Source: Fluviicola sp.
GTDB lineage: Bacteria > Bacteroidota > Bacteroidia > Flavobacteriales_D > Crocinitomicaceae
NCBI RefSeq assembly: GCF_039596395.1
Contig: NZ_JBCNJT010000001.1
Span: 1,523,315-1,587,314, forward strand
Direction: 5' to 3'
Length of the DNA stretch: 64,000 bases
A model generated the notes under the pieces. It worked only from the letters and a program-made list of their open reading frames with translations. It was not told where the DNA came from and did not search any database. Made by a program: the position numbers and the translations under genes. Below are positions 34,122 to 43,099 of this stretch, in pieces (positions within the stretch are counted from its first letter, which is position 1; the number at the start of each line of letters is the position of its first letter).

Positions 34122-35396
34122 ATGAAATTATTGATCCGGCAAGCAACGGTTATCGACAAAAGCTCCAAATGGCATGGAAAGCAAGTAGATATTTACCTGG
34201 AAGACGGAAAAATCCACGAGATTTCGGGAAAAATCGAACGCTCCTGTGAATTGGAAATCCAGGAAGAAAACCTGCATATTTCCAAAGGCTGGGTGGATCT
34301 GAAAGCACATTTTGCAGATCCGGGAGAAGAACATAAATCAACGATCCAAACCGGATTGGATGCTGCGGCTTACGGCGGATTTACGCATGTTGCCGTCCTG
34401 CCGTCCACTTCCCCCGTGCTGGACAACAAAACGAGCGTGGAATATGTCCTGAGAAGGAGTGAAAACGCAGTAACTTCCCTGCACCCGATGGGATGTATTA
34501 CCAAAAAGAACCAGGGCGAGGCATTGGCTGAAATGTACGACATGTTCCAATCCGGAGTGCGCCTGTTTTCTGACGACTTAGTTCCTGTAAACGGCGGAAT
34601 TATGTACCGCGCATTGCTTTATTCGAAAAATTTTGACGGAATTGTGGTTGGTTTTGCTCACGACAAGTCTATTTCCGGAGGCGGAATGGTCAACGAAGGA
34701 GAAGCTTCCACGAAAACCGGTTTGAAAGCAGATCCGGCGATCAGTGAGATCATCCAGCTGGAACGCAACCTGCGCCTGTTGGAATATACAGGAGGAAACC
34801 TGCATGCAACCGGGATTTCTACCGCTGAATCCGTAGAACTGATCCGCAAGGCAAAAGCCAAAGGATTGAACATTACGGCAGATGTGCATGCACAACACCT
34901 GATTTACAATGAAACAGCGGTGCTGGATTTCGACGTAAACTTTAAATTAATGCCTCCGCTCCGGCCTGAGTCGGACCGCAAGGCACTTTGGGCAGGCTTG
35001 AAAGATGGAACGATCGATTGCATTGTTTCTGATCACCGCCCGAATGACACGGAAGAAACCGATCTGGAATTCGACCATGCAAATTTCGGTAACAGCACCA
35101 TTCAGACACTTTTCGGTGAATTGGGAGCTTGCCCGGATTTCGACCTGGAACTCGTTGTGAACGGATTGACCGAAAAATCACGGGCTCTATTGTCCCTGAA
35201 TACCTCACCTATTGAAGAACAGTCAATAGCGGATTTATCGTTGTTTATCCCGGGAAAACCGTGGGTATTCACCAAAGAAGATTTAGTTATCGCGTGCAGC
35301 AATACACCGGCATTGGATAAACAATTGAACGGATTTGTTTATGGAATTATCAATAATGGTAAATTCGCACTGAAAGAAACAAGAGAAAATGTCTGA
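34122..35396 (+). CDS. pyrC: Dihydroorotase-like amidohydrolase with altered metal ligands
   Basis: A 424-aa protein aligned by eye to class I dihydroorotases, which close carbamoyl aspartate to dihydroorotate in pyrimidine synthesis: [63 protein letters not shown] and [15 protein letters not shown]. In active enzymes the first motif reads DxHxHxREPG. Here Lys61 stands where the first His should be and Ala65 where the substrate-binding Arg should be. It could be a divergent enzyme or a catalytically dead subunit like the PyrC' partner of some aspartate carbamoyltransferases. The methyltransferase downstream overlaps it by 8 bases. Confidence 0.75.
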   Translation: MKLLIRQATVIDKSSKWHGKQVDIYLEDGKIHEISGKIERSCELEIQEENLHISKGWVDLKAHFADPGEEHKSTIQTGLDAAAYGGFTHVAVLPSTSPVLDNKTSVEYVLRRSENAVTSLHPMGCITKKNQGEALAEMYDMFQSGVRLFSDDLVPVNGGIMYRALLYSKNFDGIVVGFAHDKSISGGGMVNEGEASTKTGLKADPAISEIIQLERNLRLLEYTGGNLHATGISTAESVELIRKAKAKGLNITADVHAQHLIYNETAVLDFDVNFKLMPPLRPESDRKALWAGLKDGTIDCIVSDHRPNDTEETDLEFDHANFGNSTIQTLFGELGACPDFDLELVVNGLTEKSRALLSLNTSPIEEQSIADLSLFIPGKPWVFTKEDLVIACSNTPALDKQLNGFVYGIINNGKFALKETRENV

Positions 35397-35946
35397 TAAG
35401 CGTTCGTTTATACGTAATTTCTGGAAAGAACGTAAAATGGTTGGGGCGATGGCTCCAAGCTCCAAGTATTTAGCAAAAAAAATGTTGCAGAAAATTGATT
35501 TCTCAACAGCTAAAGTAATTGTGGAACTAGGTCCGGGGACCGGGGTTTTCACCCGTAAAATGCTTCAAAAACTGAGTCCTGACGGTATTTTGCTGGTGTT
35601 TGAACTCAACGACAGTTTCATGAACCAATTGAAAAAAGAGTTCAAAGATCCGCGTGTGATCCTGATCCACGATTCTGCAGAGAAAATCGGCGAATACCTG
35701 GAGAAATACGGGTATAAACAGGCTGATGCGGTTGTTTCATCGCTTCCGCTTGCCAATTTCCCGAGCGAATTGAAGAACCGGATCCTGAAGGAAAGCCACC
35801 GGGTAATGCACGCAAATTCGCTGTATGTTCAGTTCCAGTATTCCCTGAACGCCAAAAAGCATATCAAGCAATTCTTTAAGCACATGGAAATTGCATTTAC
35901 ACCTGCTAACTTCCCTCCTGCTTTTATTTACTACTGTAAAAAATAA
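35389..35946 (+). CDS. SAM-dependent methyltransferase, phospholipid N-methyltransferase/KsgA-like
   Basis: A 185-aa class I methyltransferase. [17 protein letters not shown] is motif [13 protein letters not shown] motif II, and [14 protein letters not shown] the NPPY-like position (SSLPL). The SSLPLANFP sequence and the small size match COG3963-type phospholipid N-methyltransferases rather than rRNA dimethylases. The substrate is therefore probably a phosphatidylethanolamine-type lipid, but that is inference. It overlaps the dihydroorotase-like gene. Confidence 0.75.
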   Translation: MSDKRSFIRNFWKERKMVGAMAPSSKYLAKKMLQKIDFSTAKVIVELGPGTGVFTRKMLQKLSPDGILLVFELNDSFMNQLKKEFKDPRVILIHDSAEKIGEYLEKYGYKQADAVVSSLPLANFPSELKNRILKESHRVMHANSLYVQFQYSLNAKKHIKQFFKHMEIAFTPANFPPAFIYYCKK

Positions 35947-36042
35947 ACTTGGATTCCTATTAAAATCCGCTTTCTTCAGAAGTGTTTCTGAAAGGAAAGA
36001 AAACCCTAATTTTATACATTCAAAAAAAACGAACAAACGAAG

Positions 36043-36990
36043 ATGAGCGCTGAGAGAATAAAATGCCTGATTATCGGTTCTGGTCCTGCAGGATATACTG
36101 CTGCAATTTACGCTGCCAGAGCAGAAATGAAACCCGTTATGTACCAGGGAATGCAGCCTGGCGGACAGTTAACAACTACCAACGAAGTTGAGAACTTTCC
36201 GGGATATCCTGATGGTATTTCAGGTCCTGAAATGATGGTGCAACTGGAAACTCAGGCTAAGCGTTTTGAAACAGATGTACGTTTTGGGTTTATCACGAAA
36301 GTGGATTTCTCCGGGCCTGTTCATAAATGCTGGACAGAAGACGGACATGAAATTCATGCGGATACGGTGATTATTTCTACCGGAGCTGCTGCAAAATACC
36401 TGGGATTGCCTTCCGAGCAGCATTACCTTTCCATCGGTGGTGGTGTTTCTGCCTGCGCTGTGTGTGACGGATTCTTTTACCGCGGACAGGAAACAGTAAT
36501 TGTTGGTGCAGGAGATTCTGCTTGTGAAGAAGCGCATTACCTCTCCAAATTATGTAAGAAAGTGACCATGCTGGTACGTACGGATAAATTCCGCGCTTCC
36601 AAGATCATGGCAGACCGCGTTCGCAACACACCGAATATCGAAATCCTGCACAATACGGAAACAGTAGAAGTATTGGGTGACGGACACGGTGTTTCAGCGG
36701 TGAAAGTGAAAAACAATGTTACGGGAGAAGAAAAAGAAATCCCGGCTACAGGTTTCTTCGTGGCAATCGGTCACAAACCGAATACAGACGTTTTCAAAGA
36801 TTACATCAACCTGGATGAAACGGGTTATATCAAGTACGAAAAACCGGGAACTTCATTAACGAACGTTCCGGGAGTATTTGTAGCGGGAGATGCTGCTGAC
36901 AAAACATACCGTCAGGCGATCACTGCTGCCGGAACAGGTTGTATGGCCGCTTTGGATGCAGAGCGCTACCTGGCTAGTTTAGAGCATTAA
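36043..36990 (+). CDS. trxB: Thioredoxin-disulfide reductase
   Basis: A 315-aa flavoenzyme. FAD-binding GSGPAGYTAAIYAARA lies at the N-terminus, the redox-active CAVC at residues 138-141, the NADPH-binding GAGDSACEEA at about 163-172, and the C-terminal FAD motif GVFVAGDAAD. It passes electrons from NADPH to thioredoxin. Length and motif spacing are standard. It stands alone, followed by a terminator and a tandem repeat. Confidence 0.96.
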   Translation: MSAERIKCLIIGSGPAGYTAAIYAARAEMKPVMYQGMQPGGQLTTTNEVENFPGYPDGISGPEMMVQLETQAKRFETDVRFGFITKVDFSGPVHKCWTEDGHEIHADTVIISTGAAAKYLGLPSEQHYLSIGGGVSACAVCDGFFYRGQETVIVGAGDSACEEAHYLSKLCKKVTMLVRTDKFRASKIMADRVRNTPNIEILHNTETVEVLGDGHGVSAVKVKNNVTGEEKEIPATGFFVAIGHKPNTDVFKDYINLDETGYIKYEKPGTSLTNVPGVFVAGDAADKTYRQAITAAGTGCMAALDAERYLASLEH

Positions 36991-37046
36991 CGAAATCAGT
37001 GACTTCGACTCCGCTCAGTCACCCTTCAAAATTATATACGTAAAAA

Positions 37047-37077
37047 AAAGCCCCTGACTCTCCTTCAGGGGCTTTTT
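37047..37077 (+). terminator. trxB terminator
   Basis: AAAAGCCCCTGA - CTCTCCT - TCAGGGGCTTTTT, a strong stem with flanking A and T tracts. Confidence 0.88.
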
Positions 37078-37330
37078 CGTCCGCCGTTGCGGACTTTTCT
37101 TTACTCTACTTAGGTTATAAACTAACTTGCTTTGTTACAGCGTCTTTAATTCGATTTATTATTCCTGGCAATTTTCGCGCTAACGCTTGTCATTGCTGCG
37201 TCTTCGTCCGCCAGGCGGACTCTTCTTTACTCTACTTAGGTTATAAACTAACTTGCCTTGTTACAGCGTCTTTAATTCGATTTGTTATTCCTGGCAATTT
37301 TCGCGCTAACGCTTGTCATTGCTGCGTCTT
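37078..37330. repeat. Tandem 126-bp-period duplication downstream of trxB
   Basis: A 108-bp core at 37097-37204 is repeated at 37223-37330 with only two obvious mismatches (CTTTG/CCTTG and TTTATT/TTTGTT). Each core is preceded by a GC palindrome, GTCCGCCGTTGCGGAC at 37079-37094 and GTCCGCCAGGCGGAC at 37206-37220. Within each core, TTACTCTACTTAGGTTATAA and CTGGCAATTTTCGCGCTAAC are conserved. No open frame spans the pair. Confidence 0.9.
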
Positions 37331-37393
37331 TATATGTTAAAAGGGAGTATGTAAAAAGTTAAAAGTGTCTTTTTAGTTTTCCCTTTTAATAGA

Positions 37394-38488
37394 TCATTTT
37401 TTCACGTCTTTGATGATGGCACTTCCGGTTGAGCTCACGTCTACCCGGATGGAATTTGAGCCGGAGGATACTTTGTAATAAGTTTCACTGGCTCCGGAAC
37501 CATCAGCTTTCAGGGTTTCCGATACTGAGATTTCCGCATGTCCGGCTCCGCTGTTAACCAGTTTTGCATGTTTCACCGACAGGTCCGTTAAATTCGCCTG
37601 AGCAGCTCCAGAAATGTGCAAATCGGCATTTTCACTGGTTCCTTCGAGCGTTACATTACTCGCTCCCGAAAAATCACCTTTTAACTTCGTTGTTTTCAGG
37701 TTCAGATTGGCATTACTCGCTCCATCCATTTCCAGTGACAAAGTTCCCAGTCCGAACTGGTGCATCGTCATTAAAGAGGTAGCGCCGCTCAGGAACAATT
37801 CGTCCAGGTCCTGAACAGTAACTTTAACCACCAATTTTTCGCGGCGTTCCCCTTTATTCCTTTCATTTTTCAGGTAAAGTGTTCCATTCTGGATTTCCAC
37901 CTGAACCAGGTCCTTGGCAGTTTCGGGCTCTATCAATATGCTGCATGCTTTCCCCTGTGACAATTCCACATACAAAGCACCCGAAACGTGAACCTTTGTA
38001 AATGATTCTGTAGTTTGAGGTTTCCTGTATGCAGGAATCTGGTACTGGTTATTGTAGCTCGGGTATTTTACAGGAACAGGAGTTCCCATATCTTCGGGCA
38101 AAGTGATTGCTTCGGGATCCGGTTCTGTTGCGGGTTGTTCCACTTTGGGAGACTCCTGCTCCACCGGTTCTTCGGTTTGTTCTTCCTTCAGCTGTTTTGC
38201 CGGAACGGAATAAGTTGAAACTACTTCTTGTTTTACCGGCTTTTCTTTTACTTCAGGTTTACTGAAGATCATGACTGCTCCCAGGGAAGCTCCGCCCGTT
38301 ACTGTTAATAATGTCGTCCACATAATCAAAGGTTTTTTGATAAGTATTAATTTCAATGTCGCTAAGAGTCCAACTGTTGCACCGGCAGCCACCGCAGCAT
38401 CAATCCATTGATCCACCTCTGAAATAGAAGTTTGAGCCGATTCATTCCGAATCTCATCAAACAAACCGGAAAGTCTATCTTCTGTCAT
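37394..38488 (-). CDS. Membrane protein with DUF2807 (GIN) domain, candidate anti-sigma factor
   Basis: A 364-aa protein. Residues 1-25 are charged and cytosolic (TEDRLSGLFDEIRNES). Hydrophobic segments lie at about 33-48 and 53-74. A Glu/Pro/Lys-rich linker spans 78-155. The C-terminal 205 residues are a DUF2807 right-handed beta-helix (repeats DGASNANLNLK, GDFSGASNVTLEG, HISGAAQANLTDL, NSGAGHAEISV). DUF2807 alone is a secreted or adhesin-like module of unknown role. Its start lies 14 bases inside the ECF sigma gene, so it is probably the anti-sigma partner, with the beta-helix as periplasmic sensor. That role is inferred. Confidence 0.78.
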   Translation of the reverse strand: MTEDRLSGLFDEIRNESAQTSISEVDQWIDAAVAAGATVGLLATLKLILIKKPLIMWTTLLTVTGGASLGAVMIFSKPEVKEKPVKQEVVSTYSVPAKQLKEEQTEEPVEQESPKVEQPATEPDPEAITLPEDMGTPVPVKYPSYNNQYQIPAYRKPQTTESFTKVHVSGALYVELSQGKACSILIEPETAKDLVQVEIQNGTLYLKNERNKGERREKLVVKVTVQDLDELFLSGATSLMTMHQFGLGTLSLEMDGASNANLNLKTTKLKGDFSGASNVTLEGTSENADLHISGAAQANLTDLSVKHAKLVNSGAGHAEISVSETLKADGSGASETYYKVSSGSNSIRVDVSSTGSAIIKDVKK

Positions 38489-39008
38489 AACTCAAACTAT
38501 TTAATGCTACTTCTTTTTTTTCGGTCATCAATTCAACCAATTTTTTTCTACTTCTGACCAATCGCTGTTTCACGGCATCTTCCGAAGATTCCTGCAGTTC
38601 TGCAATTTCTTTGATCGAAAACCCGGAGATCTCAAACAGGATAATACTTTCTTTTTGCTGATCCGGCAACCTGGAAATCGCTTCGTACAGGGAATTGATT
38701 TCCAAAAGCCTTTCCGTCCGGTCACTTTCCACCGAATAATTGTAGACTTGTGAATGATCGGAAAAACGTTCCGTGCTGATCTTGCGATTTTCGTTCGCCA
38801 ATAAGCGTATGGCAATTCCAAAAAGAAAATGCAGAAATGCTTCTTCATGCTTCAAAGAGTCGAAGCGCTCATACGCGACCACCAACGCATCATGCATCAA
38901 ATCCTTGAAATTGAAATTCCCGTACGCTCTTGCTTTACAAAACTTTTCGAACCTCACATGTATAGGTTCATAAAGCTCCATAAAACGCTTTTTCTTCGTG
39001 GCCGTCAT
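38475..39008 (-). CDS. ECF-type RNA polymerase sigma factor
   Basis: A 177-aa sigma-70 family protein. Region 2 lies at about residues 15-75 (FKDLMHDALVVAYERFDSL) and region 4 at about 115-165 (LPDQQKESIILFEISGFSIKEIAELQ with the helix-turn-helix). No region 1.1 or 3 is present. It overlaps the downstream DUF2807 membrane gene by 14 bases, the arrangement of a sigma/anti-sigma pair. Regulon unknown. Confidence 0.9.
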   Translation of the reverse strand: MTATKKKRFMELYEPIHVRFEKFCKARAYGNFNFKDLMHDALVVAYERFDSLKHEEAFLHFLFGIAIRLLANENRKISTERFSDHSQVYNYSVESDRTERLLEINSLYEAISRLPDQQKESIILFEISGFSIKEIAELQESSEDAVKQRLVRSRKKLVELMTEKKEVALNSLSYDRR

Positions 39009-39129
39009 CTTGCTAAATTGGTCTCTGATAAAGTTAGTGTAACGTGTTCCGGAAAAGTGACACGGAAATGAAAATTATTTTAAAAGAAGTGTAAAAGTAT
39101 GTGGATGACCTGTAAAATAAAACACGTAA

Positions 39130-39786
39130 TCAGCTATCCAACAGCGAATTGTCATTAATCGGCGAATGTGTTAAATCAATTCTATTCAGCATTCTTTTAA
39201 ACTCCAGGTAATATATGAGCCAGATAAGAGAGGTCGATAAAAAATAACTATCAGTTATTAATTTTGAGAATCTCATGAAAGAAGCAGCTTCGGAAACAAG
39301 TTCCGGTGAATTCAAGTAATAGGTCAAGAACGGTACTAAAAACACATAAATCACAAAAACAATCATCAAAACCCAGGCAGTAACAATTTTCCGATCGGAG
39401 CTAATCTCCTTCATTCCCGAATAAATAAACAGTTCTCTATTCAGTTTTCTTTTAAGAATGTAAAAGAGAAAACAATTTGCTATCGGTACAAACGACAGCA
39501 AAACAAGTAGAAAATGATACCCTTTTCCTATTCCTTCCTTTTTTACAAAATGATTCAAAACAAGCAAAAAAACAATTTCCAAAACGTATGTGAGCACGTA
39601 AAGCACAAAATGAAATTCTCCGGTATAATTTTTAATAGGTATCAGAAAATCCAATTCTCCGTTACCAAAATGAAATACGAAGTCCCAAATTCCGTGAAGA
39701 AAATTCATCAAAACAAACAGCATGTATACTACCAAGAGAGCAATTGTAACTCCTTTCAAATACTTCAGGTTCCTGTTTTTTTCCAT
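39130..39786 (-). CDS. Five-helix membrane protein of unknown function
   Basis: The start at 39786 (MEKNRNLKYLKGVTIALLVV) is preferred over an upstream in-frame Met that would overlap the divergent J-protein gene. It lies 8 bases from a TACTTTTG -7-like box (39794-39801, reverse strand). The 218-aa protein has about five helices, with a conserved-looking KLNRELFIYSG loop between helices 3 and 4. The layout resembles DUF4328-type proteins but I am not certain. Function unknown. Confidence 0.68.
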   Translation of the reverse strand: MEKNRNLKYLKGVTIALLVVYMLFVLMNFLHGIWDFVFHFGNGELDFLIPIKNYTGEFHFVLYVLTYVLEIVFLLVLNHFVKKEGIGKGYHFLLVLLSFVPIANCFLFYILKRKLNRELFIYSGMKEISSDRKIVTAWVLMIVFVIYVFLVPFLTYYLNSPELVSEAASFMRFSKLITDSYFLSTSLIWLIYYLEFKRMLNRIDLTHSPINDNSLLDS

Positions 39787-39880
39787 CAGATCACAAAAGT
39801 AAAATTTCCGCGTCACTTTCATTGACCAATATTTGTTACTTTGGGACCTTTTAAGGATTACCCGATAGAACTGTTCCTTT

Positions 39881-40663
39881 ATGATGCACTTCATGCAGCT
39901 TAATTTTGAACCGATAGCCGATTTGCCGAATTGGCTGGTGATCCTGTTATTTGGAATTCCATTCGTAGGCGGATTAACGCTTTACGCTTACAAAACCCGT
40001 CACGCACGGTATTGGCGAAAAGGAATTTTCCCCCAAAGCCTGAAACCGGTAGAAGACAATTACCTGGAAGCATACCTGGCTTTGGGAGCCAAACTGATGC
40101 TGATCAATTACCAGGAATCCAAAGAAAAGATCCAGTTCATTAACCAGTATTTCAACCGGTATTTTCCAAAAGCAACCTATAACTTCGGCGATTCACTCCT
40201 GTTTTCGCTCAAATACCCGATCAAAACGGAAACCATTACGGATTGGATGAAAGTTCATTTGAAAGACGAAGGTTCCCGCTCACAAATCATCTATTTCCTG
40301 ACCGGACTGGCTCTGATCAACGGAAAAATGAGCACTCCGGAATTGAATTTCCTGAAAAAGATCAATGCGGACCTGGAATTAGCTCCGGATAACCTGGCGA
40401 AAATCATCGCTATTTATGCCGCTTACAGCGAACACCGCAAAGAAAAAACCGAACAAAAAGCAACTCCGAAATCCAAAACCTACGCGCACGAGATCCTGGG
40501 TGTCGCTAAAAATGCCACGCCTGAAGAAATCAAGAAAGCTTACCGGAAACTGGTCAAACTTCACCACCCGGATAAATTTGCAACCGGAACGGAATCGCAG
40601 CAAAAGATGGCTGCAGAGAAATTTGTGGAAATACAGAACGCCTACGAATTATTAATGGGTTAA
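39881..40663 (+). CDS. DjlA-like membrane-anchored J-domain protein
   Basis: A 260-aa protein with a helix at about residues 18-38 (WLVILLFGIPFVGGLTLYAY). A middle helical domain follows, of TerB-like character (IIYFLTGLALINGKMSTPELNFLKKI, about residues 130-160), and a C-terminal J domain (YAHEILGVAKNATPEEIKKAYRKL, then LHHPDK with the HPD at about 229-231). Helix - TerB - J is the DjlA order. J domains stimulate the ATPase of DnaK-type chaperones. It is the fourth such protein in the window; three others lie in tandem at 61.3-63.7 kb. An alternative start is Met5. Confidence 0.83.
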   Translation: MMHFMQLNFEPIADLPNWLVILLFGIPFVGGLTLYAYKTRHARYWRKGIFPQSLKPVEDNYLEAYLALGAKLMLINYQESKEKIQFINQYFNRYFPKATYNFGDSLLFSLKYPIKTETITDWMKVHLKDEGSRSQIIYFLTGLALINGKMSTPELNFLKKINADLELAPDNLAKIIAIYAAYSEHRKEKTEQKATPKSKTYAHEILGVAKNATPEEIKKAYRKLVKLHHPDKFATGTESQQKMAAEKFVEIQNAYELLMG

Positions 40664-40710
40664 TTATCAATTATCAAGCTTGATAATTTCAACATTCATA
40701 ATTGATCATT
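40661..40710. repeat. Palindromic TTATCAAGCTTGATAA element
   Basis: AATTATCAAGCTTGATAATT at 40669-40688 is a perfect 20-bp palindrome, followed by TTCATAATTGATCATTC. It lies exactly between two convergent gene ends. Confidence 0.75.
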
Positions 40711-41355
40711 CTATCTCACTGTTTTCTCCAGCATCGGCACGAAACTAAAATTCCCGAACACTTCTTCTTTGTATTCCGTATCGGAAACTTTCGTAATGCG
40801 GTGCATTTCCTGGGAATCCAAATCCCCTACCGGAATGACCATCATCCCTCCCACTTTCAGTTGCTGAACCAGCTTTGCGGGAATAAAAGGCGCTCCGCAG
40901 GTCACCAAAATTTTGTCAAAAGGTGCAAAGGTTTCTTTTCCTTCGTATCCGTCACCAAAAAACAATTTGGGTGTAAACCGGAAGTGATCGATGATCTTTT
41001 TGGCTTTGATATGCAGTTCTTTCTGACGTTCTATCGAAAATACTTTCATTCCCATCGAACACAAAATGCAAGTCTGAAAACCCGAACCTGTTCCGATTTC
41101 GAGCACCTTCTCCCCTTTTTTCAGTTCCAGGATGGAAGTCTGGAAAGCAACCGTATACGGATGAGAAATGGTTTGTCCGGCACCGATCTGGAAAGCCACA
41201 TTCGAATAAGCCTGTTGCTCGAACACCAAATCCAGGAAGAAATGGCGCGGCACTGCATCAAATGCGGTCAGCACGCGTTCATCCGTAATTCCTTTTTGGC
41301 GCAATTGATCTATCAACTGCTTTCTCATTCCCTTGTGCTTGTAAGTATCCTGCAT
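40711..41355 (-). CDS. pcm: Protein-L-isoaspartate O-methyltransferase
   Basis: The start at 41355 (MQDTYKHKGMRKQLIDQL) gives the usual length of 214 aa and the family N-terminus; in-frame codons further upstream would run into the divergent promoter region. Motifs are VPRHFFLD, AYSNVAFQIGAGQTISHPYTVA (the Pcm signature), SAM-binding VLEIGTGSGFQT, and the post-motif VTCGAPFIP. It methylates isoaspartyl residues so that damaged proteins can be repaired. The TACCTTTG box at 41360-41367 lies almost on the start, so the mRNA may be leaderless. Confidence 0.93.
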   Translation of the reverse strand: MQDTYKHKGMRKQLIDQLRQKGITDERVLTAFDAVPRHFFLDLVFEQQAYSNVAFQIGAGQTISHPYTVAFQTSILELKKGEKVLEIGTGSGFQTCILCSMGMKVFSIERQKELHIKAKKIIDHFRFTPKLFFGDGYEGKETFAPFDKILVTCGAPFIPAKLVQQLKVGGMMVIPVGDLDSQEMHRITKVSDTEYKEEVFGNFSFVPMLEKTVR

Positions 41356-41359
41356 CTTG

Positions 41360-41367
41360 CAAAGGTA
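41360..41367 (-). promoter_or_regulatory. Candidate -7 element for pcm
   Basis: Reverse strand TACCTTTG (followed by C), 5 bases upstream of the pcm start. This implies little or no leader. Confidence 0.45.
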
Positions 41368-41425
41368 ATTTAGAAATCGCCTCATTCTTTCCGCTCGTTC
41401 CAGAAAGTTTCTACAGTGAATTGTG

Positions 41426-41433
41426 TATATTTG
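41426..41433 (+). promoter_or_regulatory. Candidate -7 element for the acyl-CoA carboxylase gene
   Basis: TATATTTG, matching TAnnTTTG, 22 bases before the preferred ATG at 41456. Confidence 0.5.
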
Positions 41434-41455
41434 GGACGCTAATAAACGAAAAAAC

Positions 41456-43099
41456 ATGGCAATTGATTCAAAAGAATTGGAATTCAATAAGAACGACGAT
41501 GAAATGAGGCTGAAGATTTCCCGTATGGAGTCTGAACTTGCTTCTATTATGAAAGGAGGCGGTGAAAAACGGATTGCTGCACATCATGAAAAAGGAAAAA
41601 TGACCGCCCGTGAGCGAATTGACATGCTGCTGGATCCGAATACCCCACGCTTCGAAGTAGGTGCTTTTGCCGGAATGGGAATGTATAAAGAACACGGCGG
41701 ATGCCCTTCTGCCGGAGTAGTAATGGTTATCGGGAAAGTTTCCGGGAAACAATGTATTGTTGTTGCGAATGACGCTACGGTAAAAGCCGGTGCCTGGTTC
41801 CCGATTACCGGAAAGAAAAACCTGCGTGCACAGGAAATCGCTATGGAAAATAAACTTCCGATTATCTATCTGGTGGATTCGGCAGGAGTTTACCTTCCGA
41901 TGCAGGACGAGATTTTCCCGGATAAAGAACATTTCGGCCGCATTTTCAGAAACAACGCCGTGATGAGTTCCATGGGAATCACACAAATTGCTGCCGTTAT
42001 GGGAAGCTGTGTGGCCGGTGGTGCTTACCTTCCGATTATGTCCGACGAATCATTGATCGTGGATAAAACGGGAACAATCTTCCTGGCCGGTTCTTACCTT
42101 GTAAAAGCTGCTATCGGAGAAAATATCGACAATGAAACGCTTGGCGGAGCAACCACGCATACGGAAATCTCCGGAGTTTGTGATTATAAAGTAGCAAACG
42201 ACGAAGAATGCCTGAAAACGATCCGTAAAATGATGAGCCAGATCGGAGCGCCTGAATCTGCAGGATTTGACCGCATCGAGCCGGTTGCACCGAAAGAAGA
42301 AGCAAAGAAAGTTTACGGAATCCTGCCTTCCGAAAGAGCAAAACCATATAACGTTCACGATATCCTGGATTGTATTTTTGACGAAGGAAGCCTGACGGAA
42401 TACAAAAGCGATTACGGTAAAACCATCGTTTGTGCGTATGCCCGTTTGGATGGCTGGAGCGTGGGTATTGTAGCCAATCAGCGCGAATTGTCCAAAAACG
42501 CAAAAGGCGAAATGCAGTTCGGAGGTGTGATCTACAACGATTCTGCTGATAAAGCGGCTCGTTTCATCATGAATTGCAACCAAAAGAACATTCCTTTGAT
42601 CTTCTTCCAGGATGTTTCCGGGTTCATGGTCGGTTCCAAATCAGAACATGCAGGAATCATCAAAGACGGAGCTAAAATGGTGAATGCCATGGCAAATTCG
42701 GTTGTTCCGAAATTCACGGTTGTTGTCGGGAATTCATATGGAGCCGGGAACTACGCGATGTGTGGAAAAGCTTACGACCCGCGTTTGATCGTTGGTTGGC
42801 CAACTGCTGAAGTGGCGGTAATGAGCGGAGCTTCTGCTGCCAAAACATTGCTTCAGATCGAAGTGGCTTCCCTGAAAGCACGCGGAGAAGAAATTACAGC
42901 GGAAAGAGAAGCCGAACTTTACAATACGATCAAAGCGCGCTACGACGAACAAATTTCTCCGTACTACGCTGCTTCACGCTTATGGCTGGATGCAATTATT
43001 GACCCTGCAAAGACAAGGGAATTCCTGTCGATCGGAATCGAAATGGCAAACCATAAAAAGGCAGAAAAACCGTATAATGTTGGAGTAATCCAGACGTAA
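41456..43099 (+). CDS. Acyl-CoA carboxylase beta (carboxyltransferase) subunit
   Basis: The start at 41456 is chosen because the promoter box lies between it and the upstream in-frame TTG. The 547-aa protein has both carboxyltransferase halves. N-terminal motifs are KGKMTARERIDMLLDPNTPRFEVG, VVANDATVKAGAWFP and YLVDSAGVYLPMQDEIFPD. C-terminal motifs are LIFFQDVSGFMVGSKSEHAGII, GNSYGAGNYAMCGKAYDPR and AEVAVMSGASAAKTLLQIE. FQDVSGFMVG and GASAAKTL are closest to methylcrotonyl-/propionyl-type carboxylases. The biotin-bearing alpha subunit is not adjacent, so the acyl-CoA substrate is undecided. Confidence 0.9.
   Translation: MAIDSKELEFNKNDDEMRLKISRMESELASIMKGGGEKRIAAHHEKGKMTARERIDMLLDPNTPRFEVGAFAGMGMYKEHGGCPSAGVVMVIGKVSGKQCIVVANDATVKAGAWFPITGKKNLRAQEIAMENKLPIIYLVDSAGVYLPMQDEIFPDKEHFGRIFRNNAVMSSMGITQIAAVMGSCVAGGAYLPIMSDESLIVDKTGTIFLAGSYLVKAAIGENIDNETLGGATTHTEISGVCDYKVANDEECLKTIRKMMSQIGAPESAGFDRIEPVAPKEEAKKVYGILPSERAKPYNVHDILDCIFDEGSLTEYKSDYGKTIVCAYARLDGWSVGIVANQRELSKNAKGEMQFGGVIYNDSADKAARFIMNCNQKNIPLIFFQDVSGFMVGSKSEHAGIIKDGAKMVNAMANSVVPKFTVVVGNSYGAGNYAMCGKAYDPRLIVGWPTAEVAVMSGASAAKTLLQIEVASLKARGEEITAEREAELYNTIKARYDEQISPYYAASRLWLDAIIDPAKTREFLSIGIEMANHKKAEKPYNVGVIQT

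Larger units (their letters stand above)
36991..37393. other. Spacer after trxB with terminator and tandem duplication
   Basis: 403 bases without a gene: a terminator (37047-37077) and a 126-bp-period duplication (37078-37330), annotated separately. Confidence 0.7.

Noticed and set aside
37078-37330. Tandem duplication considered as a CRISPR array
   Set aside because: Only two units, with a 108-bp repeat and an 18-bp gap. CRISPR repeats are 23-47 bp with unique spacers, and no cas genes are present.
40702-41373. 223-codon forward frame opposite pcm
   Set aside because: It is the shadow of a clear isoaspartate methyltransferase on the other strand.
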